From assembly GCA_024402455.1 (NCBI GenBank), contig JAKSTS010000027.1, forward strand, positions 1-21,575: a DNA stretch of 21,575 bases, in the 5' to 3' direction. Made by a program: the position numbers and the translations under genes. Source of the DNA: Treponemataceae bacterium (GTDB lineage Bacteria > Spirochaetota > Spirochaetia > Treponematales > Treponemataceae). The notes beneath the pieces were generated by a model. The model had not been told where the DNA came from. It searched no databases and saw only the letters and a list, made by a program, of their open reading frames with translations. Below are positions 15,849 through 21,575 of the stretch, piece by piece (position 1 is the stretch's first letter; each line of letters opens with the position of its first letter).

Positions 15849-16607
15849 TTATTTAATTTCTGTAACCGGCACAAGATGAGCCAGAAAATCTTTTGTTACG
15901 TCTGCTTTTGGAGAAGAAAAAACGTCTTTGACTGTTCCTTCTTCAACAACAAGCCCTTTGTCAAGCACGGCAACAAGGTTGCATGCATCGCGCACAACTT
16001 CCATCTGGTGTGTAATCATTACAACAGAAAGATTCATTTTCTGCTGTATTTCTTTTATTAACGAAAGAATTGCGCGTGTTGTCTGCGGGTCAAGGGCGCT
16101 TGTTGCTTCGTCGCAGAAAAGAACATCTGGTTTTGCAGCAAGTGCACGTGCAATTGCCACGCGCTGCTTTTGTCCGCCAGAAAGTGTGCTGATTGGTGCA
16201 TCGCCGCGGTTTTCGAGCCCGACAAGAGCAAGCATTTCTTCAACACGTTCTTTTATAACAGCTTTTGGTGTTCCGCAGATTTCAAGCGGATAAGCAATAT
16301 TTTTTGCAGCCGTCCTTGAACTCAAAAGATTGAAGTATTGGAAAATCATTCCGGCTTTGCGCCGCTGCGCGATAAGCTCCTGTTTGGAAAGGTTGTCTAC
16401 GCGGCGTCCGTCATAATAAACGGCACCGACATCAGGTGTTTCAAGCAGGCTTATAAGCCGCATAAGCGAAGATTTTCCGGCGCCGCTTTTGCCGATAATT
16501 CCATAAATTGTGTTTGATGGAATTGAAAGGGAAACGTCCTGAACTGCCGTAACCTGTCCAGAAGCTCCTGTATAGGTGCGTTTTAAATGCTCAAGTGTAA
16601 TTTGCAT
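15849..16607 (-). CDS. metN: Methionine ABC transporter ATP-binding protein, short form
   Basis: This is the ATPase that powers MetNIQ methionine uptake. The ATG at 16607 is chosen over an in-frame TTG at 16625 because GGAG lies 5 nt before it and MQITLEHLKRTY matches the family start. In 252 residues it has Walker A GKSGAGKSS (39-47), signature LSGGQKQR (142-149), Walker B VLFCDEATSALD with Glu167, and switch His200. The protein ends at the ABC domain. The roughly 90-residue C-terminal NIL domain, which mediates methionine feedback inhibition in E. coli MetN (343 aa), is missing. It is the first gene of metNIQ. Confidence 0.94.
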   Translation of the reverse strand: MQITLEHLKRTYTGASGQVTAVQDVSLSIPSNTIYGIIGKSGAGKSSLMRLISLLETPDVGAVYYDGRRVDNLSKQELIAQRRKAGMIFQYFNLLSSRTAAKNIAYPLEICGTPKAVIKERVEEMLALVGLENRGDAPISTLSGGQKQRVAIARALAAKPDVLFCDEATSALDPQTTRAILSLIKEIQQKMNLSVVMITHQMEVVRDACNLVAVLDKGLVVEEGTVKDVFSSPKADVTKDFLAHLVPVTEIK

Positions 16608-16637
16608 AAAATCTCCGCAAAACAAATATTAGTTTGC

Positions 16638-16666
16638 ATAATAGAATACTCTGCTATTTTTTTCAA
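16638..16666 (-). promoter_or_regulatory. metNIQ promoter
   Basis: Leftward TTGAAA (16661-16666), a 17-nt spacer and TATTAT (16638-16643); each box matches five of six consensus bases. The leader is about 24 nt, too short for a riboswitch. The palindromes ACATG-TG-CATGT (16677-16688) and GTTCTG-TG-CAGAAC (16711-16724) lie just upstream and could be operators (inference). Confidence 0.7.
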
Positions 16667-16996
16667 TCAGTTCAAAACATGTGCATGTCTTGAAAAGCCT
16701 CTGGCATTATGTTCTGTGCAGAACCGGCGCAGTGTGTATGTGTATAATTGTGCATTATATAGAAGTTTTTGCATAAAATAACGCTGCCGGCTTAAAACAT
16801 CTGCTGATTGAAGCCAGCTGAAAAGTTCAATTTATTTTGCAAGCCTGTGAAAAAACTGAACTTTTGTATTGGTTTTAGCTGTAAATGTGTTGTAAAAATT
16901 CTAAAAGCCGGCGGTTTTAATCGGCCAGTCATGCGATTAAGAAAAGAACCATCCTTAAAAATATGGAAAGTTTCAGTTTTTGTTTTTTTAGAAAAA
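16667..16996. other. Gene-free gap between metN and the response regulator
   Basis: No supported gene. The short ORFs here are frame shadows or read-outs of the neighbouring regulator. Besides the two palindromes by the metN promoter, it holds a hairpin with arms AAAAGTTCA (16821-16829) and TGAACTTTT (16857-16865). No clear T-tract terminator was found for the regulator gene. Confidence 0.5.
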
Positions 16997-17746
16997 TTAT
17001 TCGTCAAGACCTTCTGGAACGAACATGTAACCGACCTGCCGCACTGTCTGTATGTAACCGCCTGGTTTTTCTTCTGTGCGCAGCTTATCTCTGAGCCACG
17101 AAAGGTGAGTGTAGACAGTTCTAAGACCGATTACTGCATCGTATTGCCACAGATTGTCAAGAAGATCTTCTTTTTTGACAGCCTGATTTGCTCTTTCTAT
17201 TAGATATGTAAGAATTTTAAACTCTTGCAATGTCAATTGAACTGTTTTGCCGTTTTTTTCCAGTTTGACCTGCTGATAATTTACAGTAAAAGGCCCGAAA
17301 TTGTAAGGTTCGTGCAGTTCAAGTGCAGGATTAAGACCTTTTGATTCGTTTGTGTCTGCTGCATGAGGTGTGTTTTTGAGGAGCATTCCCGTCCGCAGTT
17401 GGACTTTTACACGGGCTAAAAATTCTTCGTGAATAAAAGGTTTTGTAATGTAATCGTTTGCACCGTTTTTCAAACCGTGTACTTTATATTTTGTTGATCT
17501 TTTGGAACTCAAAAAGATAAAAGGAATGCGCAGGTCTCCAAGTTTTTTGCGGATAAACCGCACGAGAAAAAAACCTGTGTGGTCCTGAAAATTAGTTTCT
17601 GATATTACAAGATCGCACTTGTTCCGTTGAAGCCATTCAGCTGCCTGTGAAACGTTTCGCAAAGTCGTTACAGTATAGCCGGTTTCTTCAAGAAGATTTT
17701 GCGCAGCTGTGTCGTTTGTTCCGTCTACGATTAAAATGTGCTCCAT
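16997..17746 (-). CDS. OmpR-family response regulator with atypical receiver (Asp to Glu)
   Basis: The 249-residue protein has a receiver domain (about 1-118) and an OmpR/PhoB winged-helix DNA-binding domain (about 150-245: TLQEFKILTYLIERANQAVK, RTVYTHLSWLRDKLR, TVRQVGYMFVPEG). The receiver is unusual. The phospho-acceptor position (VISETNFQDHTG, position 50) is Glu, not Asp. The acidic pocket is VDGT, with only Asp8, instead of a D-D pair. The switch Thr is Ser80. Lys102 of TKPF is kept. Glu may mimic the phosphorylated state, so the protein could act without a kinase; none is adjacent. The ATG at 17746 is preferred over an in-frame TTG at 17764, because MEHILIVDG begins the fold and the -10 box lies 8 nt before this ATG. 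Confidence 0.9.
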   Translation of the reverse strand: MEHILIVDGTNDTAAQNLLEETGYTVTTLRNVSQAAEWLQRNKCDLVISETNFQDHTGFFLVRFIRKKLGDLRIPFIFLSSKRSTKYKVHGLKNGANDYITKPFIHEEFLARVKVQLRTGMLLKNTPHAADTNESKGLNPALELHEPYNFGPFTVNYQQVKLEKNGKTVQLTLQEFKILTYLIERANQAVKKEDLLDNLWQYDAVIGLRTVYTHLSWLRDKLRTEEKPGGYIQTVRQVGYMFVPEGLDE

Positions 17747-17754
17747 AATTAAAT

Positions 17755-17783
17755 ATTCTAGCAAAAACTGAATGACCGCGCAA
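17755..17783 (-). promoter_or_regulatory. Promoter of the response regulator, leaderless geometry
   Basis: Leftward TTGCGC (17778-17783), a 17-nt spacer and TAGAAT (17755-17760), then 8 nt to the ATG. No Shine-Dalgarno precedes the ATG. Confidence 0.5.
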
Positions 17784-17806
17784 TCAAAACATGCCGAATT
17801 TGTAAA

Positions 17807-17835
17807 TTGCAGGAATTCTGCGTCGTGGGTATAAT
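17807..17835 (+). promoter_or_regulatory. Promoter-like site facing the repeat region
   Basis: Rightward TTGCAG (17807-17812), a 17-nt spacer and a perfect TATAAT (17830-17835). It diverges from the response-regulator promoter. No coding sequence follows for over 640 nt, until the outer-membrane protein gene. Confidence 0.45.
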
Positions 17836-17874
17836 TATATTATAGATGAATATTTAAGGATAATTTTTGCGTCT

Positions 17875-18057
17875 GTCATGCAGAACTTGTTCTTTTGTCA
17901 TGCTGAACGCGTCCTTTTGTCATGCTGAACGCGTTTCAGCATCTGTTATAAGAGACCCTGAAATGAATTCAGGGTGACAGTTTGACCGGATCCCGAAACA
18001 AGGCTGTCGAGTTCGGGGCGACAATTTGACCAGATTCCGAAACGAGTTCGGGATGAC
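17875..18057. repeat. Cluster of REP-like hairpins, partly degenerate
   Basis: Several copies or half-copies of the GTCA-hairpin lie head to tail and inverted. Two 5' halves occur first (near 17875 and 17896). A full pair spans 17920-17979: ATGCTGAA/TTCAGCAT, then ACCCTGAA/TTCAGGGT. Two GC-richer units follow (CCCGAA/TTCGGG, 17991-18023; ATTCCGAA/TTCGGGAT, 18030-18054). All have GTCA or TGAC/CGAC feet. No transposase gene is in the window. Confidence 0.65.
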
Positions 18058-18095
18058 GGGTTTCTTGTTTAGAATGAGGCTGCGCTGTATGTGTG

Positions 18096-18225
18096 TATAG
18101 GGGACTGACTAAATAGTTTAATTCATAGCGTCATCCTGAATTTAGTTCAGAATCTATACGCTATATCATAGTATAGATGCCGAACTAAATTCGGCATGAC
18201 AATTCTTTTTAGACAACCCACTATA
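18096..18225. repeat. Composite ~120 bp inverted-repeat element (MITE-like) containing a REP-like pair
   Basis: The outer arms TATAGGGGACTGACTAAA (18096-18113) and TTTAGACAACCCACTATA (18208-18225) pair at 14 of 18 positions. They enclose a 71-bp near-palindrome (18130-18200) made of two GTCA-hairpins: CTGAA-TTTAG-TTCAG and CCGAA-CTAAA-TTCGG. Outer-end sequence, spacing and inner pair all parallel the element at 14137-14263. Confidence 0.6.
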
Positions 18226-18264
18226 TGCTATATAAAATTCGTCATGACATTTTGTATATAGCAT
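18225..18264. repeat. Short inverted repeat around GTCATGAC
   Basis: The arms ATGCTATATAAAAT (18225-18238) and ATTTTGTATATAGCAT (18249-18264) pair with a one-to-two base bulge. The centre is the 8-bp palindrome GTCATGAC (18241-18248). It abuts the composite element and may be a collapsed relative. An ATGCCGAATTTA half-unit follows at about 18266. Confidence 0.45.
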
Positions 18265-18493
18265 TATGCCGAATTTATTTTGGTGTCTGTTTGCTAGCGT
18301 AAAAAACGATAGATTGGCACAGGTGCTGAGCTTGATGTAACAAAAAAAGGTTACAAAAAAAAATATAAAAAAAGTTTAAAAGTTAAAAAAGAGATAATAT
18401 TTATAAAACATTTATAATATATTTTAATAAAACTTAAACACATCAAAAGTCAATTGCATTATATTCTCTGTAACAACAAAAAAGGAGTTGTAA
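18265..18493 (+). promoter_or_regulatory. AT-rich upstream region of the outer-membrane protein gene
   Basis: The stretch from 18340 is dominated by A-runs and resembles UP-element DNA. It includes a small hairpin TGTAAC/GTTACA (18336-18355). The best-placed -10 is TATATT (18460-18465), with only a weak AACACA -35 (18437-18442). This gives a ~22 nt leader with AAGGAG (18482-18487) 6 nt before the ATG. Other -10-like boxes (e.g. TATAAT at 18413-18418) have no good -35, so the exact start is uncertain. Confidence 0.4.
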
Positions 18494-19870
18494 ATGAAAA
18501 AGATTATTGCAATCTTGCTTGCACTTGCTGTAGTTTCTATGGCATTTGCTCAGACAGTGTCTATTTCTAACACATTGAAGACACAGCCTGAAATCATGAT
18601 CAATGGTGGTCAGTCTTACTGGGGTTTTGATGGTGGTAGATTCCTCCGTGATGAAGTAAACGGTGAAGCTGTAACAGCTGACGGTCGTGCTAAGGTTAAG
18701 GGACGCATCCGTTTTGACGTTCAGACATTGACACCAGCTGAAAAATCAATCCTTTCTGTAAAACCACGCTGGTCTTGGAACTCATCTGCTAATAACGACG
18801 TAGGTGATGGTAATCGCTCATGTGTAGCTGCTGTTCTCAAACCAGTTGACTGGTTGGAAATTGGTATTGGTAACCTTGACGAAGTAGGCTATGCACGCAG
18901 TGCTGGTCCAAACCTTGACTGGTCTGAATGGTCAACATGGTACAAATGGGGATTCAACTTCATTCCTGGTCTTGTTGGCCGTTGGCAGAGAGCTTCTGAC
19001 TTGGTATACGATGGTATCCACGTTGTATACACAGGCGTAGATCACCTTATGGTTGGTGTTGGTCTTGAATCAGCTCGCAGCGAAAGAAACGAACATCAGC
19101 AGGCTACAGATTACCAGACAATGCTTAAGAAAGGCATGTTCAACGGAATCGCTATCGGTGCTGGTTATGATGCAGACTTGTTCTCTGTAGGTGCTACATA
19201 CAAAGGAAACTTTGGTTATGAAAACGGCACAACAGCTGAAACAAACGACAAAGCATATCAGGATCACACAATCTATGCTTCTTTCACATTCAAAGGATTG
19301 CAGGAAGCAAAAATTGGAACAAACCTTTATGCTGCTGTAGCATTCTACACAGAAAAAGCTTCTGCTGTTAAAAACGCAAGCACAGCTTATACATCATTCT
19401 TGTTTGACGTTGGTGCAAACCTCAACTTCCGCAACGGCATTTCTGATGACGTAGCAGTAGCTGTTGGTTACAGCAAGATTGGTTCAACAACATCTAAGGT
19501 TCTTCCATTCTGTGTACGCAACACAATCAAATACTCAGTATCAAGCGATGCAAACTTCAGCTTGGCATTGGGCTATTCACAGTCTGGTCTTAAAGAAAAG
19601 ACATCAGTTGCAGCAACAGCTAACTCAGGTCTTACTGGCGTAGCAGGTACAGCTGTTCCAACAACAAACGGTGATCAGGCATGGTTGGTATTCGCTTACC
19701 CATCATTCTCATTCAGCATGGGTGCTAGCTCATTCGACTTGGGTGTAAGATCTTACGCTACAGGCGACATCGTTCCACATGCAAAACAGGGACATGAATG
19801 GGGATGGACAGGACTCCGTGGTCAGGAAGCTCACATCGACTTCCCACTTTCTTGGACATACAGATTCTAA
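18494..19870 (+). CDS. Major outer-membrane beta-barrel protein (treponeme MOMP-like)
   Basis: The 458-residue protein has a clear Sec signal peptide (MKKIIAILLALAVVSMAFA, cleavage before QTVS). The body is rich in Gly, aromatic and alternating polar/hydrophobic strands (e.g. WLEIGIGNLDEVGYA, GIAIGAGYDADLFSVGATYK). The C-terminus is a strand ending in aromatic Phe (FPLSWTYRF), the usual signal for BAM insertion. This points to an outer-membrane porin or surface protein; it resembles treponeme major outer-membrane proteins, but the exact family was not verified. Codon use differs from all neighbours (AAC, TTC and GAC frequent; AAT, TTT and GAT elsewhere), as expected for very high expression. 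AAGGAG lies 6 nt before the ATG and a strong terminator follows. It stands alone as one transcription unit. Confidence 0.88.
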   Translation: MKKIIAILLALAVVSMAFAQTVSISNTLKTQPEIMINGGQSYWGFDGGRFLRDEVNGEAVTADGRAKVKGRIRFDVQTLTPAEKSILSVKPRWSWNSSANNDVGDGNRSCVAAVLKPVDWLEIGIGNLDEVGYARSAGPNLDWSEWSTWYKWGFNFIPGLVGRWQRASDLVYDGIHVVYTGVDHLMVGVGLESARSERNEHQQATDYQTMLKKGMFNGIAIGAGYDADLFSVGATYKGNFGYENGTTAETNDKAYQDHTIYASFTFKGLQEAKIGTNLYAAVAFYTEKASAVKNASTAYTSFLFDVGANLNFRNGISDDVAVAVGYSKIGSTTSKVLPFCVRNTIKYSVSSDANFSLALGYSQSGLKEKTSVAATANSGLTGVAGTAVPTTNGDQAWLVFAYPSFSFSMGASSFDLGVRSYATGDIVPHAKQGHEWGWTGLRGQEAHIDFPLSWTYRF

Positions 19871-19897
19871 TTTAAGCTTTTTAGCTTAGATTGAATG

Positions 19898-19925
19898 GGC
19901 AGGCTGCTTTTGCAGCCTGCCTTTT
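19898..19925 (+). terminator. Strong intrinsic terminator of the outer-membrane protein gene
   Basis: A perfect 10-bp GC-rich stem, GGCAGGCTGC/GCAGCCTGCC, with a TTTT loop, followed by TTTT. A smaller hairpin, TAAGCT-TTTT-AGCTTA (19873-19888), directly precedes it, 2 nt after the stop codon. Confidence 0.92.
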
Positions 19926-19934
19926 AACGGGCTT

Positions 19935-20048
19935 GACCAAAGGATAAACTTTAAGCTTGTGAAAGCAAGGTGCACTTTTTCATTTTAATTCCTTTTTTGT
20001 TGTGAATTAGTACATTAAGCTTTTACTCTAAAAGTTTATCCTTTGGTC
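19935..20048. repeat. Tandem structured repeat, copy 1
   Basis: The terminal inverted repeat GACCAAAGGATAAACTTT / AAAGTTTATCCTTTGGTC is perfect over 18 bp. The interior is about 78 nt. It carries a small stem (TGAAA..AAG / CTT..TTTCA, about 19961-19982), AAGCTT near both ends and a T-rich middle. No ORF. About 90% identical to copy 2, 145 bp further on. Confidence 0.75.
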
Positions 20049-20081
20049 AGGCTCTAAATAAAACAATATTATTGGGGTGCA

Positions 20082-20190
20082 GCAAAGGATAAACTTTAAG
20101 CTTGTGAAAGCAAGATGCGCTTTTTCATTTATTTCCTTTTTTGTTGTGGATTAGTACATTAAACTTTTACTCTGAAAGTTTATCCTTTGC
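20082..20190. repeat. Tandem structured repeat, copy 2
   Basis: Same element as 19935-20048. The core arms AAAGGATAAACTTT / AAAGTTTATCCTTT are identical to copy 1. The outermost pairs are GC/GC where copy 1 has GACC/GGTC, so the foot stays paired although its sequence changed. The interior differs by a few substitutions (e.g. GGTGCAC to GATGCGC) and one small indel. It is followed by the terminator at 20206-20236. Confidence 0.75.
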
Positions 20191-20205
20191 TTCGTCTCAA
20201 AAGTG

Positions 20206-20236
20206 AAAAGTCTGTTTGAAGAAAACAGGCTTTTTT
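20206..20236 (+). terminator. Intrinsic terminator after the tandem repeats
   Basis: AGTCTGTTT (20209-20217) and AAACAGGCT (20223-20231) pair with one G-U, across a 5-nt loop, and a six-T tract follows. A-rich sequence on the left extends the stem. No gene precedes it except the outer-membrane protein unit, which has its own terminator, so it may end a transcript of the repeat region. Confidence 0.7.
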
Positions 20237-20354
20237 GTTTTCAATACAGTTTTGCGCAAGCGGTTTTTTCTGTACAGTCGCTTAAACGAGTTTGGCATGC
20301 GAGATTTTGCGTTGCAGAACTCGCAACCGGTTTATTTAATTACTTGTACAAGGT

Positions 20355-20414
20355 GTCACCCTGAACTGGTTTCAGGGTCTTATTAAACAGATGCTGAATC
20401 AAATTCAGCATGAC
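20355..20414. repeat. REP/BIME-like inverted pair
   Basis: GTC + ACCCTGAA-CTGGT-TTCAGGGT, an 11-12 nt spacer, then ATGCTGAA-TCAAA-TTCAGCAT + GAC. Both stems are perfect 8-bp. No outer GGGGYTGTC arms are present here, so the pair can exist without the larger element. A degenerate half-unit (AAACGAGTTTGGCATG) lies upstream at about 20284, within a CGAGTT/AACTCG hairpin. Confidence 0.65.
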
Positions 20415-20476
20415 ATATCAGTCCTTCATTAAGTTTATAAATTATTTTCCGAAAATTATACGTAAGGGGAATTGCT

Positions 20477-21575
20477 GTGTCTGAAGGACGAAGAGTCTTT
20501 ATTACACTAATTATTGCTTTTTCAGCAAGTTTATCATTTGCATTAATCTCACATTTTGGACTGCTGTCTGTTATTGAAAATTCATTTTATAAACCTATGG
20601 TTGTAAAAGAACTTGAAGAATTCAACGACTCTTTGGCACAAACAGTAGGAAAGTATATAGACACTCAAGATGCATTGTTTACGCTTTTTGCTGCAAATCC
20701 GGAATTGCAGGCTGTTACGCAAAAAGACCAGGACGAGCTTTTGATTCAAACAAGAGCAACACTTGCTTCAGATTTGCTTACAGAAACGCCGGGTCTTGAA
20801 GGTTTGCGAATAATCGGCGAAAACGGAAAAACAATATATTACAGCACATTTCCACAGGATTTTGCCGCCAGAAAAGGTGATGAACCGGCCGCTTATAGAA
20901 ATTACCCCAAAAACGATATAGATTTTAACACAATTGCAGTTTCCGAAGGAACAAAAAGCAGAATTTTCAGTGATTCAGAAAATAACAGGCTGATTTTTTC
21001 CTATCCGTTTTATGATAATGAAATGCTGTTTATTGGAACAATTGCTTTTTATGTAGATGCGCCGTCTATGCTGCGTTATTTTATTCCGACAGACCGTTTA
21101 ATGGCACAGAGCAGCATACATCTTTGGAATTCTTTGAAAAATGAAGCACATGGTTTTGTTTTTTCTGTACCTGAAAATCTTGAAACAGTCTGCAAAAATG
21201 CAGCAATTTCTTCGTGGAATTCAAAACAGAAAATCAATAGTTTTGAAGGCACAAATGGCCAGAATAATAATTATCTGTTGATTTCTGCGGAAAATCAAAA
21301 TGGATTTGTAAGCACCGTTTTTAATGAAAATGTAATGCATATGCCTGAAAGAACCCAGCGTGTAATTGTGCTTGCAACAATCGGGTTAATCTTTTTTATA
21401 AGCATAATCTGCTGCATAGCAAAAAATGCAGCAGTTCGTCATGCAGAGTCGCCTAAAAAAGCAGAAGAAAAAGAAGACAAAAAACTTGCAGAAGCTGCCG
21501 CAGAAGAAGTTCCGGTGCGGATTGCAGAACATGAAAAATCTGAACCGCTCATGGAACGCTTTGAAGATGTTTTTG
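20477..21575 (+). CDS. Two-TM membrane protein with extracytoplasmic sensor-like domain, 3' end outside window
   Basis: The frame is open from GTG at 20477 to the window edge (366 codons). AAGGGG lies 7 nt before the GTG; no better in-frame ATG fits, since the first is after the membrane segment. Residues ~7-25 form a membrane span (VFITLIIAFSASLSFALIS). Residues ~30-294 would lie outside the inner membrane, with mixed alpha/beta character (GLRIIGENGKTIYYSTFPQD, FSYPFYDNEMLFIGTIAFYV). A second span is at ~296-317 (VIVLATIGLIFFISIICCIA). After that comes a charged, Ala/Glu/Lys-rich cytoplasmic stretch. This is the layout of a transmembrane sensor with a single periplasmic ligand-binding domain. 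The output domain is beyond the edge, so the function cannot be named. Confidence 0.8.
   Translation, partial: MSEGRRVFITLIIAFSASLSFALISHFGLLSVIENSFYKPMVVKELEEFNDSLAQTVGKYIDTQDALFTLFAANPELQAVTQKDQDELLIQTRATLASDLLTETPGLEGLRIIGENGKTIYYSTFPQDFAARKGDEPAAYRNYPKNDIDFNTIAVSEGTKSRIFSDSENNRLIFSYPFYDNEMLFIGTIAFYVDAPSMLRYFIPTDRLMAQSSIHLWNSLKNEAHGFVFSVPENLETVCKNAAISSWNSKQKINSFEGTNGQNNNYLLISAENQNGFVSTVFNENVMHMPERTQRVIVLATIGLIFFISIICCIAKNAAVRHAESPKKAEEKEDKKLAEAAAEEVPVRIAEHEKSEPLMERFEDVF

Noticed and set aside
16808..17203. 131-codon plus-strand ORF overlapping the response regulator
   Set aside because: It is antisense to conserved wHTH codons, has no ribosome site and no domain character; a shadow frame.
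18316..18335. Sigma-54-like TGGCAC sequence upstream of the outer-membrane protein
   Set aside because: The -12 element is missing: CTGAG stands where TTGC should be, so the essential GC is absent.
19935..20190. Possible CRISPR array
   Set aside because: Only two units of ~106 bp, each with terminal inverted repeats and near-identical interiors; no short repeat/unique spacer pattern and no cas gene.

Overview
The window most likely comes from a spirochaete of the genus Treponema, probably a low-GC host-associated or gut type. The evidence is a GTP-type PEP carboxykinase, treponeme-style hypothetical proteins, a major beta-barrel outer-membrane protein with a highly expressed codon profile, a diderm-type MetNIQ importer and a clostridial/spirochaetal-order rnf operon. 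This is inference from protein character; no 16S or other marker gene is present.

Layout. Positions 1-566 (-): 5' part of pckG. 851-1246 (-): a small unknown gene behind a sigma-28-like promoter. 1585-3090 (-): a large unknown protein. 3255-7572 (-): a methionine/one-carbon operon, metF then a short metH, then a translationally coupled unknown gene with a PAP2-like motif. 7854-9038 (+): a DUF362-ferredoxin gene broken by one in-frame TAA. 9250-14103 (+): a complete, tightly coupled rnfCDGEAB operon (ferredoxin:NAD+ oxidoreductase, ion pump). 14298-16607 (-): metNIQ methionine importer. 16997-17746 (-): an OmpR-type regulator whose receiver has Glu in place of the phospho-acceptor Asp. 17765-18493: a repeat-rich, gene-free stretch. 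18494-19870 (+): major outer-membrane protein. 19898-20477: terminators, a tandem pair of ~106 bp structured repeats and another REP-like pair. 20477-end (+): start of a two-TM sensor-like protein.

How the genes fit together. metF and metH make methionine from 5,10-methylene-THF and homocysteine, and metNIQ imports it, so synthesis and uptake flank the rnf operon. Rnf uses reduced ferredoxin to drive ion export and NAD+ reduction; the iron-sulfur DUF362 gene ahead of it may have served the same redox circuit before it was interrupted.

Non-coding structure is the most unusual part. A family of short hairpins (GTCA foot, ~8 bp stem, ~5 nt loop) occurs as inverted pairs at three places and as a degenerate cluster. 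Stem bases covary between copies, as in REP/BIME elements. Two of the pairs lie inside a larger ~120 bp element with GGGGYTGTCYAA-like ends, and one of these forms the apparent bidirectional terminator between rnfB and metQ. A second, unrelated ~106 bp inverted-repeat element is tandemly duplicated after the outer-membrane protein gene. Several genes have a -10 box only 7-8 nt before the ATG and no usable Shine-Dalgarno, which suggests leaderless mRNAs.
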